Assembly: GCA_934047225.1 (NCBI GenBank)
Contig: OW203998.1
Coordinates: 19,297,280 to 19,361,279 of the forward strand
Direction: 5' to 3'
From: Ypsolopha sequella
Taxonomy: Eukaryota > Arthropoda > Insecta > Lepidoptera > Ypsolophidae
DNA: 64,000 nt
Under the pieces are notes generated by a model, which saw only the letters and a list, made by a program, of their open reading frames with translations, made no database searches and was not told the DNA's origin. How positions within the stretch are numbered: the first letter of the stretch is position 1; the number at the start of each line of letters is the position of its first letter. The translations under genes were made by a program, and so were the position numbers. Of this stretch, positions 25,501 through 34,861 are shown one piece after another.

Positions 25501-27330
25501 CTTCGGAAGGAGTGCACATCCGTTTTCGAACAGATGGAGGACTTTTTAATCTTGGCAGATTCCGAGCCCGGACCAAAGTGTCGTACGCTCTAGTTACGGA
25601 AATCATGTATGCGGATGATTTGTGCTTCGTTTCTGAGTCTTCGGACGGCCTGCAGAAGCTAATGTCGATCTTTTCCAAGTCTTGTCTTAAATTTGGCCTG
25701 AAGGTCAATGTAAAGAAGACACAAGTGATGTCCTTGGACTCGCTTGGCCATGAACAACTGGTTGTAAGACTTGGTAAGGACGTGCTTAAGCAGGTCGACA
25801 AATTTCGCTATCTGGGGAGCACTGTGTCAACCAGGTGCGACCTCGACTCTGAGATCAACAGCAGGATCAGTGCCGCAGCCGCGGCATTTGGCAAACTGAG
25901 TCGTAAGGTCTTCTGCTCCCACGAACTGAAGCTGGGCACGAAAGTCTCCGTGTACATGGCGATAGTATTGCCAAACCTCCTATACGCTGCAGAGACATGG
26001 TGCTTATACCGCCACCAAATCCGCACCCTCGACCGATTCCACCTTAAATGCCTCCGAAATATACTTAAGATCAGATGGTCTGATCGGGTGCGAAATACCG
26101 AAGTGCTGCAACGCGCCAATGTGGGTGGCATAGAGGCGTACATCATGCGGCGACAGCTTCGGTGGTGCGGACACGTGTCGCGGATGGCGGAGGAGCGAGT
26201 GGCGAAGCGCATCTTCTTTTCAGAACTCCAGTCCGGAAAGCGAAAAAGTGGAGGCCAGTACCTAAGGTACAAGGATGTTCTGAAAAGACAATTAAAAAGA
26301 TGCAACATTGAGCCATCGCAGTGGGAGGATAAGGCAGCTCAACGCGCAGAGTGGCGGAACCTTGTTCAAAGGAAAGTTTATGACTTTGAACAAGAAAGAA
26401 GGTCCGATTTAGACCGAAAAAGGGACGACCTTAAGTCTCGGCCACCTGCGAACATCGGTTACAACTTCATGAATGGTGTGCTGACGTGCGCCCTATGTGG
26501 GCGTACATTTAATGCAAAAATTGGTTACGCGAGTCACTTGAGAGCACATCAGAGAGCTGGACAGCTTAGCTCTCAAACTTGACAGGAGTTAAGAAGCTGT
26601 CGCTGTGGCCGAGAACGGCTGTGAAGCTATATATATCTTTTAAAGATACGGAACCCAAATATCTATAAAAAGTAATATGATATAGTAGGTACAGCGATTT
26701 CTTTCCCATTGGTGCTTAAGAGGCTAAACGAATTTTATTTTTGTCACTGTCACTCCAAGCAAAAAATCGCGCAGTGCGAGAGGGGCGGATTCAAGGCGAA
26801 AGTGAAAAATGTTAGTTTTATAAAAAACTAAAATAGCTAGCAAAATTTCAAATATCAAATCTCTAGATATTGTTGAAACACACCTAATAAAATATGTTTG
26901 AGTTCTGTACATGGTTCCTATTCGTCAAACAAGGAGAAAAAGTGTATTTGAAGACCTCATTTCAACAATTATTTCTATCGAGGAAAATTTACCCAAACAT
27001 GTTTTCCAATTTCAAATCCCAAGATTATATAGTCAAGATGCATATACCAGAAACTGATTATAATTTTCCGTGTATTTCATGAAATACACAGAAAAGAAAC
27101 ACCCGTATTTTTTTCGCATATCGCCTTAAATGAATATCCCCCCGAACCAAGTCTGGATACGTGCTTGATTCTAAGTATTGATTTTCTGTGGAGTCTAGGC
27201 ATTATTTTATCCAGTGGCCATACTATCCAGCAAATCTCCGAAATAATTGTCTTTCATGTTACCTGTTTGCTTTTCAGATGACTTCAGGATAGCAGTGTTG
27301 CTGCTAACGTTGCTCCCATTTTTACGGTGA
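16414..27330 (+). CDS. Beat-like GPI-anchored immunoglobulin-superfamily protein (five 3' exons; 5' exons not found)
   Basis: Exons 16414-16574, about 17849-18179, 18689-18816, 22872-23070 and 27278-27330 have AG/GT borders and join in one frame. The first domain has Cys in [14 protein letters not shown], then [19 protein letters not shown], then its second Cys in [14 protein letters not shown]. The middle part matches the 'SVKWYK..EFYRY.P' region that typifies Beaten path proteins. The second domain has Cys in [16 protein letters not shown] and in [10 protein letters not shown]. The last exon adds only [17 protein letters not shown] and a stop, a short hydrophobic tail expected of a GPI signal. 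Beat proteins act at the neuron surface or are secreted and bind Sidestep receptors in axon guidance; that role is inferred from family. The signal peptide and start must lie upstream. A generic Ig cell-adhesion protein is the main alternative. Confidence 0.65.
16683..17463 (+). mobile_element. intronic DNA element with 'tagtccagt' TIRs, copy 1
   Basis: Begins ttagtccagtcaatctaaga and ends near tttgaggtcga/agtaaat in reverse. A deleted copy lies inverted at 56866-57187 with both ends, and an inverted partial copy lies at 26715-27135. Frames of 60-70 codons across it (16737-17240, both strands) have no motif. Confidence 0.7.
17519..17842 (-). repeat. intronic repeat ending in actagta
   Basis: Starts tatactagctgg and ends gcgaagccacgggcaaaaac/tagtata. 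The ends are inverted relative to each other. The right end reads, reversed, like the 'tttgcccgtggcttcgctcgcg' start of the lepidopteran RTE-type relics. Confidence 0.5.
17849..18179 (+). CDS. Beat-like gene, exon with second half of Ig domain 1
   Basis: The donor CCTTTTG|gtaagc leaves one base of a split Val codon. The start is uncertain: in-frame acceptors after tctag (17848), gtaag (17875), aagcag (17923) and cccacag (17962) are all in phase 0. The segment [20 protein letters not shown] fits Beat spacing after KIYRPE, so 17924 is the start I favour. It encodes [11 protein letters not shown] and [10 protein letters not shown]. Confidence 0.7.
18180..18688 (+). other. intron of the Beat-like gene
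   Basis: Bounded by gtaagc and tatctttcag. No repeat or RNA gene was recognised. Confidence 0.6.
18689..18816 (+). CDS. Beat-like gene, exon opening Ig domain 2
   Basis: The acceptor tttatctttcag is followed by TT, which completes the Val codon. The exon reads [18 protein letters not shown] then [20 protein letters not shown] and leaves in phase 0 at CAAAAG|gtgagt. 'C-A-G-PAPE--W' is a typical Ig-like B to C strand. Confidence 0.8.
18817..19317 (+). other. start of a long intron of the Beat-like gene
   Basis: Apart from unique AT-rich DNA, nothing is seen before the LINE inserted at 19318. Confidence 0.4.
19318..21842 (-). mobile_element. 5'-truncated LINE (CR1/Jockey group), copy 1
   Basis: Minus-strand element lying in the long intron of the Beat-like gene, antisense to it. 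The 3' end on the minus strand is a short tandem tail (TGAATTTTGAATTTTTGAAT), typical of the CR1/L2 type, preceded by about 640 bp of 3' UTR. It stops at about 21842 inside the linker before the RT domain, so it is 5' truncated. It is nearly identical to 58906-61127, and its 3' end recurs at 37480-37763. The ORF 5' to the RT has a 13-bp deletion. Confidence 0.9.
19975..21839 (-). pseudogene. LINE reverse transcriptase, truncated and frameshifted
   Basis: From the 5' side it encodes a linker ([20 protein letters not shown]), then the RT fingers ([33 protein letters not shown]). At about 21330 it has lost 13 bases found in copy 2 (ttgtcgcctgatt), which breaks the frame. The second frame continues with [60 protein letters not shown] and the catalytic [10 protein letters not shown], then the thumb and C-terminal region. 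FADD is intact, but the endonuclease domain is missing and the frame is broken, so it cannot move by itself. Confidence 0.92.
22031..22448. mobile_element. MITE with TIR agagaccggat
   Basis: AGAGACCGGATTATATGCAA at the left matches TTGCATAAAATCCGGTCTCT at the right. The interior is full of ATGCA motifs. It is 418 bp and non-coding, in the long intron of the Beat-like gene. Confidence 0.75.
22872..23070 (+). CDS. Beat-like gene, exon completing Ig domain 2
   Basis: The acceptor ctcccctatccaag is followed in phase 0 by [20 protein letters not shown], an NIT glycosylation site and the closing cysteine (PVLCVPEQ). It ends GRLNG|gtaaga with one base of a split codon that becomes Asp when joined to the last exon. 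Confidence 0.75.
23091..23242. mobile_element. small hairpin MITE just after the exon donor
   Basis: catgagtttgggtctcgata..gcgactgcgtaaaat is matched inverted by attttacgcagtcgct..tatcgaggcctaaacttatg. The core (ctcgtaaaccg.taggggcgctgt) recurs in the element at 33442-33620. It starts 20 bp after the splice donor. Confidence 0.75.
23243..23744 (+). other. intron DNA of the Beat-like gene
   Basis: No repeat was recognised. The frames 23376-23594 (+) and 23487-23672 (-) have no motif. Confidence 0.4.
23757..25360 (-). pseudogene. LINE endonuclease and N-terminal RT half (inverted segment)
   Basis: Minus-strand frame of about 535 codons. An AP-endonuclease part has [34 protein letters not shown] and the catalytic SDHR motif in [11 protein letters not shown] linker follows, then RT fingers and start of palm: [60 protein letters not shown] and [17 protein letters not shown]. 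It breaks off at [11 protein letters not shown], exactly where the plus-strand half resumes. The endonuclease lacks its first part. The longest reading frame includes some codons across the inversion junction that do not belong to it. Confidence 0.9.
25340..26582 (+). pseudogene. LINE C-terminal RT half with zinc finger
   Basis: Plus-strand frame beginning [20 protein letters not shown], then [17 protein letters not shown], the catalytic [11 protein letters not shown], thumb ([22 protein letters not shown]) and the tail ECxx-type region [20 protein letters not shown] and [17 protein letters not shown]. It closes with a C2H2 finger ([21 protein letters not shown]). YADD is intact, but the fingers and endonuclease lie on the other strand, so no functional protein can be made. 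The clade was not assigned; the C-terminal finger and AP-endonuclease are seen in several RTE/Jockey-related groups. Confidence 0.9.
26715..27135 (-). repeat. inverted partial copy of the 16683-17463 intronic element
   Basis: About 420 bp match 16970-17430 in reverse orientation with few differences, e.g. gcagtgcgagaggggcggat and catgttttccaatttcaaat. The two copies bracket the three middle exons of the Beat-like gene. Confidence 0.85.
27278..27330 (+). CDS. Beat-like gene, last coding exon (GPI-type tail)
   Basis: The acceptor tgtttgcttttcag is followed by AT, which completes an Asp codon, then GAC TTC AGG and a stop TGA at 27328-27330. The encoded tail is [16 protein letters not shown]: 10 hydrophobic residues of 13 and no cytoplasmic domain, as for a GPI attachment signal. 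Confidence 0.7.
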
Positions 27331-28850
27331 CATTATAAATGAAACAATCTGTTGACTCTCGACTTTTATTATATTTTTCGACAGACTATCGTTGTGATTT
27401 TCTATAAAATAAGGAGTGTTTATACATTTTAGTACTAAAGGGTAGAATTTATGTTTATTTTTGGCATCTCTTAGAGGGTAATTTCAAGTAAAAATAATCA
27501 TTTACAGTAAATAATCTCCGAACTTCTGATAATTTAGTTTGTATGTCAGGAAAATGGATTTATTTTAATATGTTACCCTTATTTGTGTAAGAATTAAAAG
27601 GTGTAGAAAAACAATAACTTGCAATGGCATAATAAATGCTTAATAATTTTAGGTTGTAAATTAAATATAATTACTTTATTACATTTTAAGTGTTTGAAAC
27701 TTACGTGCAAAAATTTATTTCTACCTTGATTTGAGTTAAAATATATAAGTTGTAAATATTGAAATCATCGGACGTCACATCGTACTTATAGACATGGAAA
27801 CAAATAAAAAATTACACGAATGATTTTAAATGTAAATGCAACATTTTTAGCTTATTTTTTAAGTAAGTATCAAATTAGTCTATTTCATTGATAAATATTG
27901 TTAAATATGTAACATTTATAAGTAAACAACATCAACCGAAGTCTTCCTTAGGAAGATCGGGGATCGGGGCATATACGCATAGTACGAGTAAATAAAGTGA
28001 CTCACTTAATTATTACATATAAGTTTGCTGTAAGATGCCACTCCCATCGTTTACGCGGGGTGCGGGCGGGTGAATGCCCAAGCGCTCCACAAATAAGAGC
28101 GCGTAGATAATCGGTCACCTTTCACTATACGTCCTCCCACCCCTTCAACCCGTTGAAACCAAAGATTTCAAAAGTTCAGATGAGCCCTGGCACAAAAAAT
28201 CTATTGCATTGTTTTTGAACGTGTGCGTTAACATAATGCCGACGCGCGCACAATATGAGTGCGCAATCTGCCTACCTACGGTCAGCAAACTGATCAGACT
28301 ACTAAAGTCGTAAAAATTAAAAACTTCAAGTGCACTTAAGGCGTCCAACTATCACTGTGTTCGGATGAGCACTGATACCAAACGTGTAAGCGTCACCCAT
28401 TTAAAGTTGGAAACATTTTGATGCTGTCATACTACGGGTAAGGGCTTATCTTTACTTTTGAAATCTCTGGTTGAAACTATGGAAATGGTACCGAACTTGA
28501 AAATTTCAAGTTTACTTACATGAATTCTTTGTTTTTTTTTTTTGAGAAATAAATGGTCGTGACTAATCATTTTAAAAGAGTCTTAATATTTGGCATTCCC
28601 ACCATACTATATCTACTTCTATACTCCTAGATTTTACTGAAATGTCTATGTAGATTTTATTATCGAGTAGTGATAAATATGTACGAATTAACAACTACGA
28701 TGGGTCTCACAAATATTATAGTGAAATGACATTGAGATCCGATAGTAACAAATAACGGCATGAATAAGTCTATCGATTTTATATCACAGTGCCTTCTTTC
28801 AGTTTAAAAATTATACTTTGTACCAGAAAATGTTTCACAAAAGTAAGATC
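27331..28850 (+). other. presumed 3' UTR and downstream DNA of the Beat-like gene
   Basis: Polyadenylation signals AATAAA occur at 27631 and 27803. No other open frame is bounded by splice sites. A CpG-richer patch lies at 28040-28140. I cannot place the true 3' end. Confidence 0.4.
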
Positions 28851-28912
28851 GTCCGCTGCGATGAGCGTGCGCCCGACGCGGCGCCTGCGCGCTGGTTCTG
28901 TTTCTATGGAGC

Positions 28913-29491
28913 CAATGTTGCCAACTTAGTGCTTTCGGCACTAGATCTAGTGCATTTCTCGATGTTTTAGCGCTCAAAATTCCATGACAGTGCCTAGTGC
29001 CCTAACTAGCGCATTTTTAAAAGTCTGCAGTTTATCACGCACGTTGGTAAAAACAAAACCAATCAATGGCGCGTTCTGAAACACGGTTAAACTTCAGAAC
29101 ACTTTGTCTGAGGTATTATCAATAAAAAGATAATCTATTGCCAAAAAAAAAAAGAGTGAGCTCTATTACGTTCCATTTCATACTTTTTTCCGCGGTTCGA
29201 AAGAGATGTACAAGTTTAAACTCCAACAATCAACTCCTGGGCCCTCATCAACTCCTGGTCCTTCAACTTCTCAAACAGCAACCGTGAATTCAGACCATGA
29301 TTCCAACTCTGATTCGGACGACGCGACGATCTAATTTTGTAATAACAACTTAATATTCTCAATAAAAACATCTTTTAAAAAAAACTTTAATTGATTTTAT
29401 TTATTTGGTGCTCTTTTATCAAAATTAGCACAACCCATTGCATTTTAGGGTTTTTTTAGCGCATTTCTTATAATAGCAGTTGGCAACACTG
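28913..29491 (+). mobile_element. hAT-like non-autonomous element with exact 8-bp target duplication
   Basis: TATGGAGC flanks both ends (28905-28912 and 29492-29499). The TIRs are CAATGTTGCCAACT and, reversed, CAGTGTTGCCAACT. An 8-bp duplication with CAGTGTTGCC ends is the hAT pattern. The interior keeps a coding scrap (about 29205-29332, plus) ending in an acidic tail, NSDHDSNSDSDDATI and stop, followed by an AATAAA at about 29361. It is therefore probably a deletion derivative of an autonomous element. The target is a CpG-rich sequence (cgcccgacgcggcgcctgcg / cccgcgcgacgggcgactcg). Confidence 0.8.
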
Positions 29492-29499
29492 TATGGAGC

Positions 29500-30341
29500 C
29501 CGCGCGACGGGCGACTCGCCTCATGCAGCGCCTTCTCTATGACAGTAGTGGCATACGCGAGTGGCATGAGAATATTTCTATTTGTTAGAATATTTTTATT
29601 TGATAGAATATTTATTTAATGACCAATTTAGCACTATTTTTGGAAATTCATAGCAATTTAGCATTATTTGAGAAGTCATTTAATACCCGACCGTGTTATA
29701 GAGTTGGCAACCCTGCCGGTGGCCGCGCCGGGCGCACGCTCAACGCCGCAAATGACCTTAGCGTACAATCTTCTTAATATTCTTTGGTACAAAATACAAT
29801 TGCTACAAATCCAACTTTCTATCAGTCAACTCGCCGAGCGAGACCAAAGCTACTTTGTTTTAAATACATTTAGAGCAGAGAAAGATGCATTTTACAAAAA
29901 AAAAAACGAGACTTACCGCATTGTAGGTACGTAAAGATGTAAACATCTTAATAAACAGATAAAGTTAGTCACAATATCTTTCCTTTTAAAACTGAGGTAG
30001 GTAGTTTACTGTGAGGTCATTTTATTTCACCACGACAATAACACTGCAATGTTACTTTATATATATTTTTTTGCTTGCCATTATATTAGGAACGAAATCG
30101 CAAGAAACAACTATACCAAATATTTAACTTTGATACTCAAAAATTTGCTATCGGTTAACAACAATGTTTACAAGTTATGTAATTGCGTCAAAATAATTGT
30201 GTTTTTCATAGTCGTAAATTTAGATAGTTAGTTAAAATCCTAAAAAAAAAACGCAACTATGGAAAATTGTACCATACTGAAGTTACTATAAAATAATTAA
30301 AATGTTTTGGTTAAAATACACCTGTATAAGTTGTTTTTACA
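29500..30341. other. no gene seen
   Basis: A second gttggcaaccctgcc motif at 29703 resembles the hAT end, but no partner end was found. The frames 29668-29934 and 30049-30231 lack motifs. Confidence 0.35.
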
Positions 30342-30490
30342 GGTCTAGCGCTTAACTGAGTACGTTCCTGCGGTAGCGGAGCGGTGCGGGAGGGGTGTGC
30401 GAATTGAAGCGAGAAAAAGAGAGACGTGAGACGCGAGTCATCCCTCCCACTCAGCTATCTAACGCGGCACCTACTCTGTAAGACCTGTAA
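30342..30490 (+). repeat. dispersed hairpin repeat (caggtctagc), copy 1
   Basis: Contains acaggtctagcgcttaactg and ggtagcggagcggtgcggga. The ends are inverted (caggtcttacagagtagg reversed at the right). Its relative at 52771-52938 lies in the opposite orientation. Confidence 0.65.
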
Positions 30491-30730
30491 GGAGCTGCCA
30501 TGTGTTTTTCGGGCTTTATAATATTGTATTACAATTTCTTAACAAAACTGAAGAATTAACACTAATACTCCAAAATCTTCCTCAGCCCCAAATGTAAAAC
30601 AAAACACACCATAAATGTTAACAGAATCATGTTTGGAGAAACTGACAAATACAGCAGTAATACACGTATTATTTTTCTAGTAGTCTTCTACATTTTACCT
30701 CCGAATCTAAGTCACCAATAGCCACTAAGT

Positions 30731-30931
30731 TTATTTTATTTTTTGTTTAATTAAAACATTATATAAAAATTATTTTCGAAATATATTTCGGCCCACTTTG
30801 GGGCCGGCGTCAGTCAAATTAATTAATTAATTAATTCAGTCAATTCGACTGACGCCGGCCCCAAAGTGGGCCGAAATTTATTTCGAAAATAATTTTTATA
30901 TAATGTTTTAATTAAACAAAAAATAAAATAA
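30731..30931. repeat. near-perfect 85-bp inverted repeat
   Basis: Arms 30731-30815 and 30847-30931 carry attttcgaaatatatttcgg / ccactttggggccggcgtca and the complements. They are separated by a 31-base (aatt)n loop. Only one or two mismatches are seen. Confidence 0.9.
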
Positions 30932-31125
30932 AATAAGTGCTCTATGTAGCAATATATATATATTTATTTCACAGCTACTAAGTATCACACTAAAACCCTG
31001 GTTTCTGAAAGAATATTCAAAGTTAATCGTAAACGAGAAAGATGTTTTTAATAATTTTGTTTTTTTTCTTTTCAGTGTTTGTTAAGAGTTATTTATGCCC
31101 AAACATTGTAAAAATATATTCTTAC

Positions 31126-31272
31126 GGTGTTACTACAAAACGGTGTTTAACTTTAGATAGTGTTTAAATCTGTTGTTGTCGCCTTTTTTTTCATATTGTA
31201 AAAAGTGACAGCAACAGATTTAAACACTGTCTAAAGTTAAACATCGTTTAAACACCCTTTTGTAGTAACACA
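31126..31272 (-). mobile_element. hairpin MITE, copy 2
   Basis: Reverse-orientation copy of 9214-9361, with TIR ggtgttactacaaaa and the same arms. TTAC occurs directly outside both ends (31122-31125 and 31274-31277), a possible 4-bp duplication. Confidence 0.85.
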
Positions 31273-33441
31273 GTTACTTTTGGGCCAAAGGATCCATTCA
31301 ACTGACTCGACATGACTTGACCCTTAAGTCAAAAGCATCAGGGACGGAAGAGCTTTGACGAATGTGAAAGAAACAAAAAGGGATCGTAGTCCCTCTTTGA
31401 ATATATGTACCATCTGAGAAAGTTGGCCAATTTTCACTTTATGACAAACTTAATAAGGTTGAAAAGAAAACTGACCCTGCACAATTTTCCCCGGTAGTAT
31501 ATTATCATAAATTCATAACATCAACGATGAACTTTGAGCAGAAACCAGGGGAATGATTGGTACAATAAAATTGACTAATAATAAAATTAGCTACTAAAAT
31601 TATTAATTCATTCATAATTTTGGAGTTTTTAACAAGTCTAATGCGTTACACAATATCGTAGGTCGATTAAATTTAAAGCCAGTTGCGTATTTGGGACACT
31701 TTTACGTCGCCTTAGGAACGGAGGCGGGGCGGGGTCACTTACAGGACGGATTTCACAAGAAATAGAATCTAGCGATTGAAAAACCATTTTTTATGGATAA
31801 ATAGACACATCGACCTATGGAACTAGCTGTCCTAACTTTAAACGCTAGGTACCATTAATTGAAATTACATAAGTACTTACCACATTTGTATTAGCTCGAA
31901 TACGTAGATATACATATAATATGTCTGCAACTGGCTTCATAAATGCATTACATTAAGGTAGTCACACATATTTTATATAAACTATTATTATCACAACGTA
32001 AAGTGAGATGACGAAGAGCCATCATAATCCCTAATTAAAGCAAGGACATAATAATTATGACTAGAATTTGTTACATCAAATATGGTAATATTTTTGTGCA
32101 TTAGACAATCATCGTATGTGCAGAAATATGTTTGACATCATGAATTTAAAGTAACATTGTATTTTTAACAAAATAATATAATATTTAAATTAATAAATTG
32201 GTTATTGTAATATAAATTAATGTATAGATTGATGCAAGAATTATCGCAACGTTTCAACTCACATCTGTACAGTTAAAATGTGGAACTCTCTACCGACGCC
32301 GTTTATCAGAAAATTTATTGTAACACAGATTTCTTTAAGGGTCCGTATAAGGTCAGATGCACAACTTCAAATGACCATTTCACAATGTGTAACTTGGTAA
32401 ATCATTTAATAAAAATAATATAGATAGCAGACCGTAGGTCTGATTTAAACATTTTAGAAAAAACGCAAAATACGATAGAAAAAAATATACGAAGTTACCT
32501 CTAAATATCATGTTTTTCGAGTGCTAAAGGCCCTCCTTAAATGATACAGCCTTGAAATTTGTATGTATTTGTATCTATTTATATTTGTATTCACCACCTG
32601 CAATGTAAACTACACATTTGTTTGTTGTTTATTGTTTATTATATTTAACAGCTAGTGTTCCTTGATAATGCCGTAAGGCGAAACCGGTTGGTGTAAGATA
32701 AAATGATATTGTGAAACAGTACAAGTGTTTTTATCAAGATTTTGAAATTTTTATTAAAAATAAGTGACCAAAAACCCCCGTCTAAACATTTTAGATTATT
32801 TATAATTTTATCTAGAAGCAAAGTTATTAAATACGTAAAAGTCGCAGTTTTTCGTGAGCGCGTGTTTCTTGGTGGTCGTAACAGCCACGGCTCAAAGCGT
32901 GCTATTTTAAACTAAAAGAAAACGTTATAGAGTTCAGTTCTCTGATTGATGCAAAAAGAGGTGATCAATCTGACCTTATATGCACCCTTAAAAGAAGATT
33001 ATTCTAGGTTTCATCGACGGTTTCCATCGAGCGCGATAGTGGCCAAGCGAAAGCTTAATTAAATGGAATTAAAAAAAACATCTTCTAATTTTCCTCATCA
33101 AATTTAGATGTGAATTTTGAAATCACGCATTATCTTCACATTCCCAATCATCAAAATAATAGGGAATATTGAAGATTTTTTTCGTCTAAATTTTTGCTCC
33201 CTACTCGTGTAGTAATCGAAAAAGCTATGACAATTCATAATTTCATTCATCGTCGTTTTATTGTATCAAAAGTTTGTGCGAAACTGTGCGTCAATCTTCA
33301 GTATAATTAGAGATCACGCGATCTTTGACAGCTCGAAGTTAGTAACTCTGCTCTCTCTTTTTGTCTTCCTAACAACTATATCTGCGCAGCCACTCGAGCC
33401 TAACTTCTGGCCGGAGAATATCGCGCGATCTGTATGTTATT
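31273..33441. other. no gene seen
   Basis: About 2.2 kb without recognisable coding sequence. A GC-rich spot, cttaggaacggaggcggggc, lies at about 31710. The frame 33261-33506 runs into a repeat and has no motif. Confidence 0.35.
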
Positions 33442-33620
33442 TTAGTATTGGTTACCAGTGGGTCTACCATGAGTTTTGCACTCGATACACGTTAACGTTT
33501 GCGTAAAAAAAATCGTATTAGAAATTGTGGTTCCCCTCGTAAACCGATAGGGGCGCTGTGCAATTTCTCATATACATATTTTACGCAAACGTTCAGGTAG
33601 AACCCAGTGGCCAATACTAA
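33442..33620. mobile_element. hairpin MITE related to 23091-23242
   Basis: ttagtattggttaccagtgg..cgtttgcgtaaaa is matched inverted by ttttacgcaaacg..cccagtggccaatactaa. The core cccctcgtaaaccgataggg is shared with 23091-23242, but the outer ends differ. Confidence 0.75.
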
Positions 33621-34861
33621 CGAGTTGATAAAATTTAATAACGTTTTGACATGACATCAACAAAATCATTCAGTTTAATTTTTTTTATTTATCTTTCCTC
33701 GAACCAATCTACTTTTAATAGAACCCCATGAGTTTGCATTATAGCTATAAATTATGATTTTAAACAATTTTCGTATTAAAAATCTGCGAAAGCAATGGAA
33801 ATCCATTGTGGTTATGTTATAGTCTAGCGGCCGTTGAGGCAAAAGTGCTCTATTTCTTGAATGTCGTCGGAACGAGCTCTATTTACCAAAGACAGGTATA
33901 AAAAAATTTCTCGTAATGTCTAGATGACGATCCTGCCTGTCTTCGCGTCAAAATCCGGGGACAAAAGGTATTTATGACGTAACAAAGATGGCGGCTGTGA
34001 GTTAGGTTTTTCGCCATTTCCTCGAATTCTGTTCAACCGATTTATTATTGTGGGGTATCATTTAAAAGATATTTTTATGGTCTATTTTTGTTAATTTTTA
34101 TAATTTATGTAAATATAATATTTTTATATATATGAGGCAACAAGTGATTTGTCAATATAATTTTGTATATATTATTTACCATACCTTCTTAAATATACGT
34201 TTAATCAAAAAATATGTTATTATAAAAAAGTTTGCATATTTAATAGGCTATCCAAAAAGGTATGATTTATTATTATACAGCTATAAACAAGCGAGCTACA
34301 CTGCGACGTTGACTACTACACTGCAAAATATCGCGTCGTGAAAATTTCGAAGTCGATGCGATGTTGTACAGTTGGGACCGCCAAAAGGCTCGTTTGAAAG
34401 ATATTCCAATATTCTTTATCTTTTTGTTGAATACGAAGTGCATAAATTCTTAAAACAATAATAAAAATATAATATTATATCTCATATATTACTTTACTCA
34501 CGTATTTTCCAATATAAATTTTAATATACACATTTTTTCGCTATGATCGTTATTATCTTTTAAGAATGTTTTGACAGCTATAAATTTTAATAGGTATATA
34601 AAATATAATAATAAAACATAATTTACAATAAAATTATGACCGTTATCATTTCATTGCTCCCACTCTACGCGCGTTTTCCACAGTATAGTAGTGAAGTATT
34701 TTAAAGTAGGTGTACTCATAAACGGTTCTGCTTATACAAAAATAAAATAAATATTGGATAATATTATTTATTTATTTTTATGTTCCTTAGTTACATTTAA
34801 AACAATAAAGACAAATTATAACTAAACATCATAGCACAAAGAGTAATCAGAAAAAATCATT

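Larger units (their letters stand above)
23757..26633 (+). mobile_element. LINE with inverted 5' half (twin-priming structure) and 12-bp target duplication
   Basis: TATCTTTTAAAG flanks the unit exactly at 23745-23756 and 26634-26645. The 3' part (about 25340-26633) is in plus orientation. The 5' part (23757 to about 25350) is inverted. Its internal RT break point is at the outer left end and its 5'-truncated endonuclease end abuts the junction, where 12 bases (ctcgtcagactg) are shared by both reading directions. No poly(A) is present; the 3' end is gtgaagctatata. It lies in the last intron of the Beat-like gene, in the same orientation as the gene. Confidence 0.9.
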
